A stretch of 64,000 nucleotides of DNA from Paenibacillus sp. 1781tsa1 (GTDB lineage: Bacteria > Bacillota > Bacilli > Paenibacillales > Paenibacillaceae). The DNA lies in assembly GCF_024159265.1 (NCBI RefSeq), contig NZ_JAMYWY010000001.1:806001-870000 (forward strand). The letters are read 5' to 3'. The position numbers were made by a program, and so were the translations under genes. The notes under the pieces were generated by a model. The model made no database searches and was not told the origin of the DNA. It saw only the letters and a program-made list of their open reading frames with translations. Positions 36,575 through 45,180 of this stretch are shown piece after piece (the first letter of the stretch is position 1; each line of letters begins with the position of its first letter).

Positions 36575-36704
36575 ATATGTAATTATATTTAATATATCAG
36601 GCACTTATTACTGTAAATCAACTAGTGTAAACGCTCTCTCAGCAAAATTTTACGCAATATAGTTTTCCCCCATCAAGGAAGAAAATGGAGAGTTGATGGT
36701 GTAC

Positions 36705-36990
36705 TTAGTCCCGGTTTTGTACACGCACTGTCCATTTACGAGTGACATTCATCGTAGTTTTGTAGAGCATTTTCAGCAACGCTTCATTGCTTGGGAAAAT
36801 GCTTTTTTCTTTAGGCTTTGCGATGTTGACGAAGGAACCCTCAATTATTTCCGTCGTTGTATCCTCGCGTCAAGCTTTTTATGCCCTGCATCGTGTCATA
36901 CTCCGCCTCCAGCATGAATTGCAGAATCTCTGCATACAACTATGCAAACAACTCTTTCAGTGCAAATTCACCTTGTACATCGTTATGAAC
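36705..36990 (-). pseudogene. IS256-type (Mutator-like) transposase remnant
   Basis: The N-terminal part reads EFALKELFA, stop, LYAEILQFMLEAEYDTMQG. After a frame change the C-terminal part reads EGSFVNIAKPKEKSIFPSNE and ALLKMLYKTTMNVTRKWTVR, ending in a stop at 36705. These match the two ends of IS256-family transposases; the whole DDE-containing middle is missing and there is an in-frame stop. So it is an internally deleted relic. It marks past mobile element activity at the cluster's left edge. Confidence 0.65.
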
Positions 36991-37080
36991 TTATTCTTCT
37001 TCACAATACTCTCACTTGCTTATCACATATAGTATCCTCTTTAATCGGCCTTTTTCTAAAGATTATCTAACGGGGGAAAC

Positions 37081-37323
37081 ATGATGTCTAATTCAATAGA
37101 ATTGATCTTGAGAAACGAAATTTTTGCTGAGCTGGACATCGAGTATCCGGAAGATCACGATACCCGTTTGTTGGACCAAGGGATCGATTCAGTAGGCTTC
37201 GTCAAGCTTATTGTTTTAGTGGAATCGAAGTTTAACATCTCGATCCCTGATGAAGATCTGTTATTTGAGAAGTTCTCCACGGCTGGATTAATTCTTAATT
37301 ATTTGACTGAGAAAACGCTATGA
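37081..37323 (+). CDS. Acyl (peptidyl) carrier protein 1
   Basis: 80-residue stand-alone carrier protein. The phosphopantetheine serine is S37 in DQGIDSVGF, and the helical pattern with acidic surface is typical. It is not fused to any synthase. The start of the next gene overlaps its stop (ATGA), so it is translationally coupled to the AMP-forming ligase, its likely loading partner. GGGGGAAAC precedes the ATG. First gene of the cluster. Confidence 0.88.
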   Translation: MMSNSIELILRNEIFAELDIEYPEDHDTRLLDQGIDSVGFVKLIVLVESKFNISIPDEDLLFEKFSTAGLILNYLTEKTL

Positions 37324-38813
37324 TGACGATCATTCAGCGTCTATTTCTGGAGGCCTCTGATCGCCAAGATCATATTATCCTTGAAGATCTAAACCAGCAA
37401 TGGACTTACGCAGAGGTGATGACAGAAGCTTATTTGATTGCTTTATATATCCACAAGAATTTTGGGCTTGAGTCCGGAAGTCATCTTGCATTATACACAA
37501 ATAATGAGCCCTTGTTCATTTTTGCGGCCCTTGGCATTCAATTCTGCGGTTATGTATTAATACCGGTTCCTTATTCGGCATCCAATACTGAAATTGAAAA
37601 TATTTTAAATGCCAGTGACGCCAAATTGGTTATCAGCAAATCTGCACAGCCTGCGCATTTAAATTGCGACATTCCTTGGGTTACCGCTCAGGATATATCG
37701 CAAGAACCAATGCCTTCGTTCGAATCGATCTCGTTAACCAATCAGTCCGATCCCAATCAATGTGCGATTCTCCTTCCTACATCAGGCACAACCGGAAAAT
37801 CTAAAATCGTTATGTTGTCCCATTGGAATGTATTAACGAATGCGTTGGCACATGGCGGAAAGGTGGGGTATACGGATCAAGATTCGTTTCTTGTAACGAT
37901 GCCCGTTCATTTCAGTTCTACGATTGTCACGCAATTGATTTCTTGCATGTTATATGGAACCCGAATTAAACTGATCAGCTTGCCCTTGCTGCCGCGCACA
38001 GCGTTTAAACTGTTTCAGAATAAGGCGGTCACGGGATTCTCAGCGGTGCCTACGCAATTGATGCACTTTGTTTCCGATTTCCATCAGACAAAGAACTGGA
38101 GTGCCTTTGATTCAATTGAATTTATTGTAATTAGCGGTGCGGCGATTCCCGCGAAATTAGTAGACCATCTTCAGACTGTATTTCCTCACTCGGACATTAT
38201 TCAAACCTATGGATTGACCGAAGCTTCTCCGCGGGTGAGCATGATGGAACGGGGAGAGCGCAGCTTATCCTGTGGATCACCCATAAATGACGTTTCTATT
38301 CGTCTTGTCGACGAAGAAGAGAATGAGGTTGAAGGAGCAGCTATCGGAGAAATTTGGGTCAAGGGCCCGAATGTGATGCTCGGTTATTACAAAAACCCGG
38401 AGTTAACGAACGCTACCATTGTTGAGGGTTGGTTAAAGACAGGAGATTTGGGATATTGGAATGAATCAGGATGTCTTATACTCACAGGCCGAAAGAAGAA
38501 TATCATTATATCCGGCGGTATCAATATCTATCCAGAAGAAATCGAGGAATTTTTGTACGGCTTGAAAGAAGTGGAGGAGGTCATGGTTGTTGGTGTACAC
38601 GATGACCTGTTAGGTGAAGTACCCATCGCATTTCTGAAAGTCTTTAATAATTGCCTGGTTGATATAGATGCGCTGACACGACATTGCAAATTGCATTTGT
38701 CATCGTATAAAGTGCCTAGACAATGGAGGATTGTAGATAACATTCCAAAAACAAAGACAGGAAAACTGGACAGAGCAAGTACGAAGCGCTTATTGCTAAA
38801 TGAGATATACTGA
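37320..38813 (+). CDS. AMP-forming acyl/amino-acyl ligase (adenylation enzyme)
   Basis: 497-residue ANL-superfamily enzyme that activates a carboxylic acid with ATP. The P-loop is LLPTSGTTGKSK (~151-162); other core motifs are YGLTEASP (~297), LKTGDLGYW (~373), GRKKNIIISGGINIYPEEIE (~390-408) and the C-terminal lysine in KTKTGKLDR (~483). It has no carrier or condensation domain and probably charges the adjacent carrier protein. The acid cannot be deduced by eye from the binding pocket. Confidence 0.9.
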   Translation: MMTIIQRLFLEASDRQDHIILEDLNQQWTYAEVMTEAYLIALYIHKNFGLESGSHLALYTNNEPLFIFAALGIQFCGYVLIPVPYSASNTEIENILNASDAKLVISKSAQPAHLNCDIPWVTAQDISQEPMPSFESISLTNQSDPNQCAILLPTSGTTGKSKIVMLSHWNVLTNALAHGGKVGYTDQDSFLVTMPVHFSSTIVTQLISCMLYGTRIKLISLPLLPRTAFKLFQNKAVTGFSAVPTQLMHFVSDFHQTKNWSAFDSIEFIVISGAAIPAKLVDHLQTVFPHSDIIQTYGLTEASPRVSMMERGERSLSCGSPINDVSIRLVDEEENEVEGAAIGEIWVKGPNVMLGYYKNPELTNATIVEGWLKTGDLGYWNESGCLILTGRKKNIIISGGINIYPEEIEEFLYGLKEVEEVMVVGVHDDLLGEVPIAFLKVFNNCLVDIDALTRHCKLHLSSYKVPRQWRIVDNIPKTKTGKLDRASTKRLLLNEIY

Positions 38814-38860
38814 TTCGGAATCCTTAAGCATTTAACCAAATAACCAGGGGTGAACGAAGG

Positions 38861-39916
38861 TTGAAGAATTCAACTCAAACATTGGGCAGAAAAATATTGC
38901 CGGTCAGTTATCCGATGATTACAACCTATACGCAACATGCTCATCTCTTGTCGATCCTTACCCATTACGAGTGCGCACACCCATGGATATATAGCAATTA
39001 TATTCAATTATTTATTAACAAAGATTATAAACACCATTGGGGAGATTTTTATTTCCCTCTGACTTATGAGCTACGCCCATCGGATGGGTGCAAATGGATT
39101 ACTACTCAAAAGATACATAGAGATATGGTAACTATGAAATGGGACTCTGTTATTCATTTTATTGTAGAAAATATTAATGCTAATAACTATGTCCATACCA
39201 TGATCAATTATTTCTACGTGCCCCTAAGCGATCGCTACAATAAACTTCAATTGCATCATGACATATTTGTTTACGGCTATGATTTGGATAGAGAGAGATT
39301 GTATGTTTCCGATTTTTTTAAGAACGGGGTGTATAGTCAGGCTGAGATATCATTTACTGATTTCAATCTTGCGTTCGACAAGAATCATCTAACAACGAAT
39401 CATGATTATCTGAGAGAAATGGTTTACCTGTATACATTCAATGATCAATATCAGGATAAATTCAGTGCAGATACCCTAGTGAATTCGATAAGAAATTATT
39501 TCACTAAGAAAACGCCGGAGTATTGGGAGATGTTTAACTACGGGGGCGACAGGCATAATCTTGACTTCGGCATGCAAATATACACAACTCTATATAATTA
39601 TGTGAAAGAGACATCGGAACATAAGGCTATGCTTGATATAAGACCCTTTCATTTACTTTATGATCATAAGAAGATGATGACACTAAGATTCAAGTACTTG
39701 TACGATAATCGGCATTTAATTGAATTAAATCAAGAGCATATAGATGAATTCACAGCTATTGAACTTAAAGCAAAAATCCTTGTGAATCTAGCGATTAAAT
39801 ATAATTTGACAAAGGATACAAGTATTTCCGAAAGTTTACAAACGCTGATTACGAATATAGAAAATGAAGAATCCATATTCCTTGAACGATGGCTGAAGAA
39901 GGTAGCTATTCAGTAA
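38861..39916 (+). CDS. BtrH-like cysteine-protease-fold protein 1
   Basis: 351 residues, visibly AT-rich. The first ~160 residues resemble the BtrH N-terminal fold: candidate nucleophile C38 in HYECAHPWIYSN, histidine near 132 in LHHDIFVYGYD, and aspartate in LYVSDFFKNG. This Cys-His-Asp order is shared with the gene at 50895, its distant paralogue. BtrH in butirosin transfers a carrier-bound acyl group to an amine, so an acyltransferase role is plausible; hydrolase is the alternative. The start is TTG with GAAGG/AGGGGTG upstream. The C-terminal half is of unknown function. Confidence 0.6.
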   Translation: MKNSTQTLGRKILPVSYPMITTYTQHAHLLSILTHYECAHPWIYSNYIQLFINKDYKHHWGDFYFPLTYELRPSDGCKWITTQKIHRDMVTMKWDSVIHFIVENINANNYVHTMINYFYVPLSDRYNKLQLHHDIFVYGYDLDRERLYVSDFFKNGVYSQAEISFTDFNLAFDKNHLTTNHDYLREMVYLYTFNDQYQDKFSADTLVNSIRNYFTKKTPEYWEMFNYGGDRHNLDFGMQIYTTLYNYVKETSEHKAMLDIRPFHLLYDHKKMMTLRFKYLYDNRHLIELNQEHIDEFTAIELKAKILVNLAIKYNLTKDTSISESLQTLITNIENEESIFLERWLKKVAIQ

Positions 39917-40299
39917 TGTTGAGGGAGCAGATGATGTCAGTTGTGGATATCTCTTCTTGCACCCGAATAGAAGCCTTAGCGCGAAGCCCGTGGTGATCCG
40001 GGCATATTTATGGAAGGAGTGATGCCGGGATTATAATCGTTGGGAGACAGCGTGTTGAGTAAGCCAAACCGTTGCTCTTGTATTACAACAAACGTTTGCT
40101 GACAGCCTATTGCCTTCTTGTCTTTCAACGATCCGCATTGCTTCAAGCGCTTTTTCCGGCACAACCACAACGGATCCACTCACCTCAAGAATCTCTCCTG
40201 GTATTTAACCCAACATCTTGTGACTCATGCATAGAACCAAACCTGTTTCGATTGAATTAATCGTGGTTTCACAAACCTTAAGCAAGGGGGAGGATCATA
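39917..40299. other. Gap within the cluster
   Basis: About 380 bases with higher GC than the gene before it. It holds a possible AraC remnant (40106-40234) and the ribosome site AGGGGGAGG (40285-40293) for the next gene. No other gene is supported. Confidence 0.5.
40106..40234 (+). pseudogene. Possible AraC-type HTH C-terminal remnant
   Basis: The frame reads PIAFLSFNDPHCFKRFFRHN followed by HNGSTHLKNLSWYLTQHLVTHA and a stop. This resembles the second helix-turn-helix of AraC regulators (IAFxxGFNDPxYFxRxFKxHxG), missing the glycine, with a stop just upstream. The match is suggestive only. Confidence 0.3.
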
Positions 40300-41235
40300 A
40301 TATTCATTGTATTAACAGGAGTCGCAGGCTTCATCGGTTCCAACCTCGCCGAGAGGCTGCTGCGGGAAGGCCATACCGTTATCGGCGTCGATAATTTTCT
40401 GACCGGGTCTACTGTCAACATAGACAATCTCTTACGGTCGCCAAATTTCAAGTTTATCGAGCATGACGTCATTTATCCGCTCTCAATTGAAGGCCCTGTC
40501 GATTGGGTGATGCATTTTGCCAGTCCTGCCAGTCCGCCCAAATATTTGTCCTATCCGATCGAAACGATGAGGGTCAACAGCGAAGGGACGATGCATCTGC
40601 TGTATCTGGCCAAAGAAAAGCAGGCTGCGTTCTTCTTGGCTTCAACAAGCGAGATCTACGGTAACCCAACTGTTCACCCTCAGCCGGAAAGCTACTATGG
40701 CAACGTGAATTCGGTTGGAGCAAGAAGCTGCTACAACGAAGCGAAGCGGTATGCAGAGGCGATTACCTACGGGATGAACAGGAAATACGGTATACCGGTA
40801 AGGGTCATTCGGATCTTCAATACATTCGGACCGAAGATGGATTTACATGACGGACGCGTGATTACCAATTTCATTAATGAAATCATGTCCAAGCAAAACC
40901 TTACGATTTATGGCGACGGCAGACAGACGAGAAGCTTTCAGTATATCGACGATTTGCTGGAAGGGATTGTGAGACTGCTGAGCACCACGTATGAACAGCC
41001 AGTCAATTTGGGGAATCCGGAGGAAGTCACCATACTTGAAGTCGCCCAAATATTGAAGGAGCTAATGAAGTCCAACGCGCAGTTAGAGTTTCTCCCGCTG
41101 CCGGAAGACGATCCAAGGAGAAGGAAGCCGGATATTACCATTTCAAGGACGATTATGGACTGGGAACCGGCGATCAGTTTGCATGATGCACTCGCTAGAA
41201 CGATCCATTATTACCAGGGTCAATATATCCATTAA
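40300..41235 (+). CDS. UDP-glucuronate decarboxylase-like SDR (UDP-xylose synthase type)
   Basis: About 312 residues of an extended SDR. Residues ~7-13 hold the nucleotide motif GVAGFIG; further on are FASPASPPKYLSYPIETM, ASTSEIYGNP, GARSCYNEAKRYAE with the Tyr/Lys pair, FNTFGPKM and DGRQTRSFQYIDDL. This order matches UDP-glucuronate decarboxylases that make UDP-xylose. No ATG, GTG or TTG precedes the intact Rossmann start: the frame opens after a TAA at 40279 and offers only ATC, ATA or ATT codons (40294-40306) behind AGGGGGAGG. The first standard start (GTG, 40507) would lose the NAD site. The true start is therefore uncertain. Confidence 0.8.
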   Translation: MFIVLTGVAGFIGSNLAERLLREGHTVIGVDNFLTGSTVNIDNLLRSPNFKFIEHDVIYPLSIEGPVDWVMHFASPASPPKYLSYPIETMRVNSEGTMHLLYLAKEKQAAFFLASTSEIYGNPTVHPQPESYYGNVNSVGARSCYNEAKRYAEAITYGMNRKYGIPVRVIRIFNTFGPKMDLHDGRVITNFINEIMSKQNLTIYGDGRQTRSFQYIDDLLEGIVRLLSTTYEQPVNLGNPEEVTILEVAQILKELMKSNAQLEFLPLPEDDPRRRKPDITISRTIMDWEPAISLHDALARTIHYYQGQYIH

Positions 41236-41248
41236 ACGGGAGGTACCT

Positions 41249-41500
41249 ATGCAAGAACAGATCATAGCGATGATAAGCGAAATCAAGGATGACGCTGAGC
41301 TGGCAAACAGTTTGAACGAGCATTCCAACATCATGGAAGACGGGGGATTGGACTCTTTACAGCTAATTACTTTTGTATTAAATGTGGAAGAGCGTTTCGG
41401 TATTGAAATCGATTTTGAACAATTCGACTTCAATCTTATGGAGTCGGTAACGACCTTCTGCAATTATATCTCGGAGCTGCAGAAGACAACGCCTGTATGA
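41249..41500 (+). CDS. Acyl (peptidyl) carrier protein 2
   Basis: 83-residue stand-alone carrier protein with phosphopantetheine serine S36 in DGGLDSLQLI. The start at 41249 has GGAGGTACC upstream; the longer frame from 41183 lies inside the previous gene. Its stop overlaps the ATP-grasp start (ATGA), so the two are translationally coupled. It is only distantly like carrier protein 1, so two separate loading routes are likely. Confidence 0.88.
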   Translation: MQEQIIAMISEIKDDAELANSLNEHSNIMEDGGLDSLQLITFVLNVEERFGIEIDFEQFDFNLMESVTTFCNYISELQKTTPV

Positions 41501-42855
41501 ACGATAGACGCAAGTTCGAGCTCATTATCGGGACATTTGATGCGGAACGCTTCTGGCGCGACCCTAATCTAGCCAAACTGCCGTCGTTTCATGATCCTGA
41601 AATGGAGAATATCGTGATGGCCATGGATGAGCTGCTCTTCCCATTTTGCGAGGCGCAGGATAGGCTCATTACTCGCTATCGAATGAACGTTTGCCATAAA
41701 GCGTATTTGCATGAGATCGGATTTGAATTTATTTCCAATTCAACCGATCTCGAGAGTCCTGATGTAGGAAGCGCAGGCAGAACCGCCAATATCTTCGACC
41801 TGCTCACATCAGCCGATCGAATGGGTGACATGGATATTTACATGCTGGACGGCGCCCGATTGTCGCCCTTTGCCGTCATTCCGGGGGCGGATCATACTGC
41901 AGCGCGTTACGGGCTGAAACAGGATTTTCCAGCTGTCGATACGGTTCAGACTGTCAATTCGAAGCTGTATTCAACCGAATTGAATCGTCGCCTTGATCTT
42001 CAGTGTGACAGCCAGACGGTCTATTCTCCCGAAGACCTGCTGACAAGCGGCTTGAATTTGCTGAATCAAGGACCCTTCCTGATCAAAGATGAGTTTGGGG
42101 TATCCGGGAAAGGCAATTTGCTGATTGAGTCGGAAGCGATTTTGCGGCGAGTCACATCCTATGTCGCCAATCAGTGTAGCAAGGGAAAAACGGTTCGGTT
42201 TATTGTTGAGCCGTTCCTCCGCAAGGAATTGGATTTTTCTTGCCAATTCCACATCGATCCGGACGGTACTTATCGACATATTTCAGTGCAGCAGTTGATC
42301 AATCAGAATTTCGCTTACCAAGGCTCCTATACAGCAGACGATAGGTTGCTTCATATGCTGCAGGAAGCGAAGTATTTTGATGTAATGAAACGGGCTGCTC
42401 GCGAGCTTTATCGGTCGGGTTATCACGGCGACGTATGCGTCGATTCTATGCTGTTGACAGACGGCCGTATCGTTCCGATTGTTGAGGTGAATGCAAGAAG
42501 ATCGATGAGTCTGATCAAGCATTACATTGACCGCTACCTGAAGAAGCACGACACGGCCGGGAGCATGACGCATGCGACTTTACAGTTTGCATGCGATGTA
42601 TCATTCGATCAATTGCTTGAATCGCTGGACCGCGAGGGTGTTCTATATAAGCCTGATCGAGGATTCGGTATTTTACCGTTAAGCGCGAATACGCTCCTTA
42701 TTAACAAAGTCGTCAGTGAGTGCAAGGGGATCCGCAATAAGCAGGTGAAAGGCAGATTATATTATTCGTTGATCGAGGGGGAATGGAATAACGAACGATT
42801 GACCGCTAAGGTTAAGGAGGTGCTGTCGTCGTTATCCTTCAAGATCGCCCGCTGA
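41497..42855 (+). CDS. ATP-grasp ligase
   Basis: 452-residue ATP-grasp-type enzyme. The central part (residues ~185-340) shows FLIKDEFGVSGKGNLLIES (nucleotide loop), FIVEPFLRKELDFSCQF and YHGDVCVDSMLLTDGRIVPI followed by VEVNARRSMSLI (Asp/Glu/Asn metal ligands). ATP-grasp enzymes join a carboxylate to an amine or thiol through an acyl phosphate. The coupling to carrier protein 2 recalls BtrJ, which loads glutamate on BtrI in butirosin, so it may load an amino acid here; inference. The N-terminal 180 residues are not recognised. Confidence 0.8.
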   Translation: MNDRRKFELIIGTFDAERFWRDPNLAKLPSFHDPEMENIVMAMDELLFPFCEAQDRLITRYRMNVCHKAYLHEIGFEFISNSTDLESPDVGSAGRTANIFDLLTSADRMGDMDIYMLDGARLSPFAVIPGADHTAARYGLKQDFPAVDTVQTVNSKLYSTELNRRLDLQCDSQTVYSPEDLLTSGLNLLNQGPFLIKDEFGVSGKGNLLIESEAILRRVTSYVANQCSKGKTVRFIVEPFLRKELDFSCQFHIDPDGTYRHISVQQLINQNFAYQGSYTADDRLLHMLQEAKYFDVMKRAARELYRSGYHGDVCVDSMLLTDGRIVPIVEVNARRSMSLIKHYIDRYLKKHDTAGSMTHATLQFACDVSFDQLLESLDREGVLYKPDRGFGILPLSANTLLINKVVSECKGIRNKQVKGRLYYSLIEGEWNNERLTAKVKEVLSSLSFKIAR

Positions 42856-42899
42856 TGCAGTCCGAAGCGCTTGAAGCCATGAATGGAGGAAGAAATTTT

Positions 42900-44015
42900 A
42901 TGGGTGAGCGGAAAGTGACGATTCTATGCTCGGGTTTCGGTCTGGGTTTCTATATTCCCGGCCTGTTAGCTGCAAGTGATTTCGAGAAAAGGGATATCGC
43001 GACGGAAGTGCTCGTGTTCGAAAGCTATTTGGAGCAAGACAAGATGGATCATATTGTAGACAGCAGAAAGGCTTACCACAATAATTTCGCACTTGCCAAT
43101 TTATCGGCCCGAATGCCGATGGATATACGCGACAGCATTGATTATACCCAGGTCGAGCTATTGCTGGAGGCGTGGAAAGCGGAAGACCGGTACGAATTCA
43201 TATCGTTATCCGGACACTGGATCTATATTCTGGATTTGTATAGGGAGAAGATGCTGCCGAATCAAATTCATGTAGACCTGCTCTACGTCGATTCAGATCT
43301 GGCCCCGTCTTGGAAGAGCTTGAAGAAGTTTCATCCTAGCTATGACGAGTATTATTACAATGCTTGTCTCTATGACACCGACAAGATGGAGATTCGATGC
43401 GAAATCCCGGTTCTTCATCATACGCCACTGCCCTTCGACTCAAGGAAGCGGCGGCTTGTTGTTCATGGCGGCGGCTGGGGGATGGGCACATATCAAAGTA
43501 CAATTCCAGAGCTTGCCGGCCATAACTACGGGCTTGATATCGTAGCTTACGATTGGAAGGAAGCGAAGCCCGATCCCGATCACCGATATTGGATGAATGA
43601 TCCGGAATGGTGTGCATGGGTGAAGAGTGCGAACGGCCTGCACGAGTTTCCGCCATACATCGAAATAACGGGAGAAGGCACGAAGTCATACGCCGCTGAG
43701 GTTGATCATCATTGGTTATTCGATATCGCTTCGGAGGCGATGGCTATCGTGGCCAAGCCGGGAGCGGGCACATTAATCGACTCGCTTGCATCCGGTACCC
43801 CTCTTATTTTGCTGGAGCCGTTCGGAAGTCACGAGCTTAGCAATTTGGAATTGTGGGAGTCTCTGGGGTTCGGAATCCGCTACGAGAAGTGGCGGGAGAT
43901 GGATTTTTCCGTAGAGGTCCTTAAGGAGATGCATCAAGCGATCATGAACAGACCCGGAGAACGAACGAATTATGTGGATCATTATTGTGCGAGAGTCGCG
44001 TTAACGAAGGGGTAA
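42900..44015 (+). CDS. GT-B type glycosyltransferase-like protein
   Basis: 371 residues from ATG 42900, preceded by GGAGGAAG; the frame to 42855 is an alternative that overlaps the ATP-grasp stop. The C-terminal domain has AMAIVAKPGAGTLIDSLASG followed by TPLILLEPFGSHELSNLELW, the donor-binding pattern of GT-B glycosyltransferases (GT1/GT28-like). The N-terminal half begins VTILCSGFGLGFYIPGLLAA. It probably adds a sugar to the cluster product, and the UDP-xylose-type enzyme suggests a pentose donor. Confidence 0.75.
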   Translation: MGERKVTILCSGFGLGFYIPGLLAASDFEKRDIATEVLVFESYLEQDKMDHIVDSRKAYHNNFALANLSARMPMDIRDSIDYTQVELLLEAWKAEDRYEFISLSGHWIYILDLYREKMLPNQIHVDLLYVDSDLAPSWKSLKKFHPSYDEYYYNACLYDTDKMEIRCEIPVLHHTPLPFDSRKRRLVVHGGGWGMGTYQSTIPELAGHNYGLDIVAYDWKEAKPDPDHRYWMNDPEWCAWVKSANGLHEFPPYIEITGEGTKSYAAEVDHHWLFDIASEAMAIVAKPGAGTLIDSLASGTPLILLEPFGSHELSNLELWESLGFGIRYEKWREMDFSVEVLKEMHQAIMNRPGERTNYVDHYCARVALTKG

Positions 44016-44042
44016 TATTTCAATGGCAAAAGGGGTTATGCG

Positions 44043-45137
44043 ATGAGCGTAAACAAATTGAGTGTCGTCCAAGATAAGATAAAGACAAGCTATCCGAGAT
44101 GGATCGTCATGCAGCTGTTGGAGGAATGTAATTTACGATGCAAGATGTGCTATGAGTGGGGACTCGAAGGGCCGTACAAAAGCAAAAAAACGTTAGCGCA
44201 TCTGGATCCGGATCTCATTAAAAAGATCATCGTCGAGTGCAGCCCGGGCAAGCCATATTACGATTTCTTCGGTGGCGAGCCACTGATGTACCCTTGGCTG
44301 GGCGACATTCTCGCCATGATCAATCACTATGGAAGTAAAGCAGATTTCCCCACGAACGGCACATTGCTTGAGCAGCATGCCGAGATGCTTGTCGAGACTG
44401 CTCCAAATAAGATCTGGATGTCTCTCGACGGCCCTGAGGAAATCAACGATAAGCAGAGAGGCAAAGGCGTATTCAAGAAAGTAATCAAGGGGATCGAGAA
44501 GCTTTATGAGCTTCGGGAAAGCAAGGGCAAGCAATTTCCGAAAATGGGTGTATCCTTTATCATTACGCCCTTGAACTATATGTACGTTGAGGAATTTTTC
44601 TTTAAGCATATCGACTTGTCGATGTTGGACCATATCAGCATGGAAGTGCAGCTCTACGCAACGGAAGAGCAGTATGCCCAATATGTGGAGGTTCTTAGTG
44701 ACAAATTCGACGTGCATGAAGCTCCTTATGCCAAGGGGATGGTGTGGCGGGACACCAGTTCGTTCAGCCAGATCGATATTCCGGAATTGACGAGACAGCT
44801 CAATAATGTTAAAGCGTATTGCTTGAAAAACAGCATTCATGTGATCACCTATCCGAAAACGATAGATGAGCAAAATTTGAGCAACTATTTCTCGGGGCAA
44901 TTCCATCAGATGGCTGATAAACGAAATCGCTGCTCCCTTCCATGGGTTTATGCAGAGATTACAGCAAGGGGCGACGTTTCGCCCTGCCATGCTTTCTATG
45001 ATCTGACCTTTGGCAACGTGAACGAAGAGAGTTTGCTGGATATCTGGAGTAGTGACAAGTACAAAGATTATCGCGCGTATATGAAAAAAAATATGCTTCC
45101 TATTTGTACAGCTTGTTCAAGGTATTATATCTATTGA
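44043..45137 (+). CDS. Radical SAM/SPASM-type protein 1
   Basis: 364 residues. The radical SAM motif CX3CX2C is C29, C33, C36 (EECNLRCKMCYEWG). The SAM-binding region FFGGEPLMYPWL is at ~77-88. C-terminal cysteines follow in RCSLPWVYAEITARGDVSPC and PICTACSRYY, which suggest an auxiliary [4Fe-4S] site of SPASM type with only four cysteines. Such proteins include dehydrogenases like BtrN, peptide maturases and epimerases. The start at 44043 lies 27 bases after the glycosyltransferase; GGGGTT precedes it. Confidence 0.88.
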   Translation: MSVNKLSVVQDKIKTSYPRWIVMQLLEECNLRCKMCYEWGLEGPYKSKKTLAHLDPDLIKKIIVECSPGKPYYDFFGGEPLMYPWLGDILAMINHYGSKADFPTNGTLLEQHAEMLVETAPNKIWMSLDGPEEINDKQRGKGVFKKVIKGIEKLYELRESKGKQFPKMGVSFIITPLNYMYVEEFFFKHIDLSMLDHISMEVQLYATEEQYAQYVEVLSDKFDVHEAPYAKGMVWRDTSSFSQIDIPELTRQLNNVKAYCLKNSIHVITYPKTIDEQNLSNYFSGQFHQMADKRNRCSLPWVYAEITARGDVSPCHAFYDLTFGNVNEESLLDIWSSDKYKDYRAYMKKNMLPICTACSRYYIY

Positions 45138-45180
45138 TTCATGTGAATGACCTAATAGGTTTAAGAGGGGTGGTGTTGAT

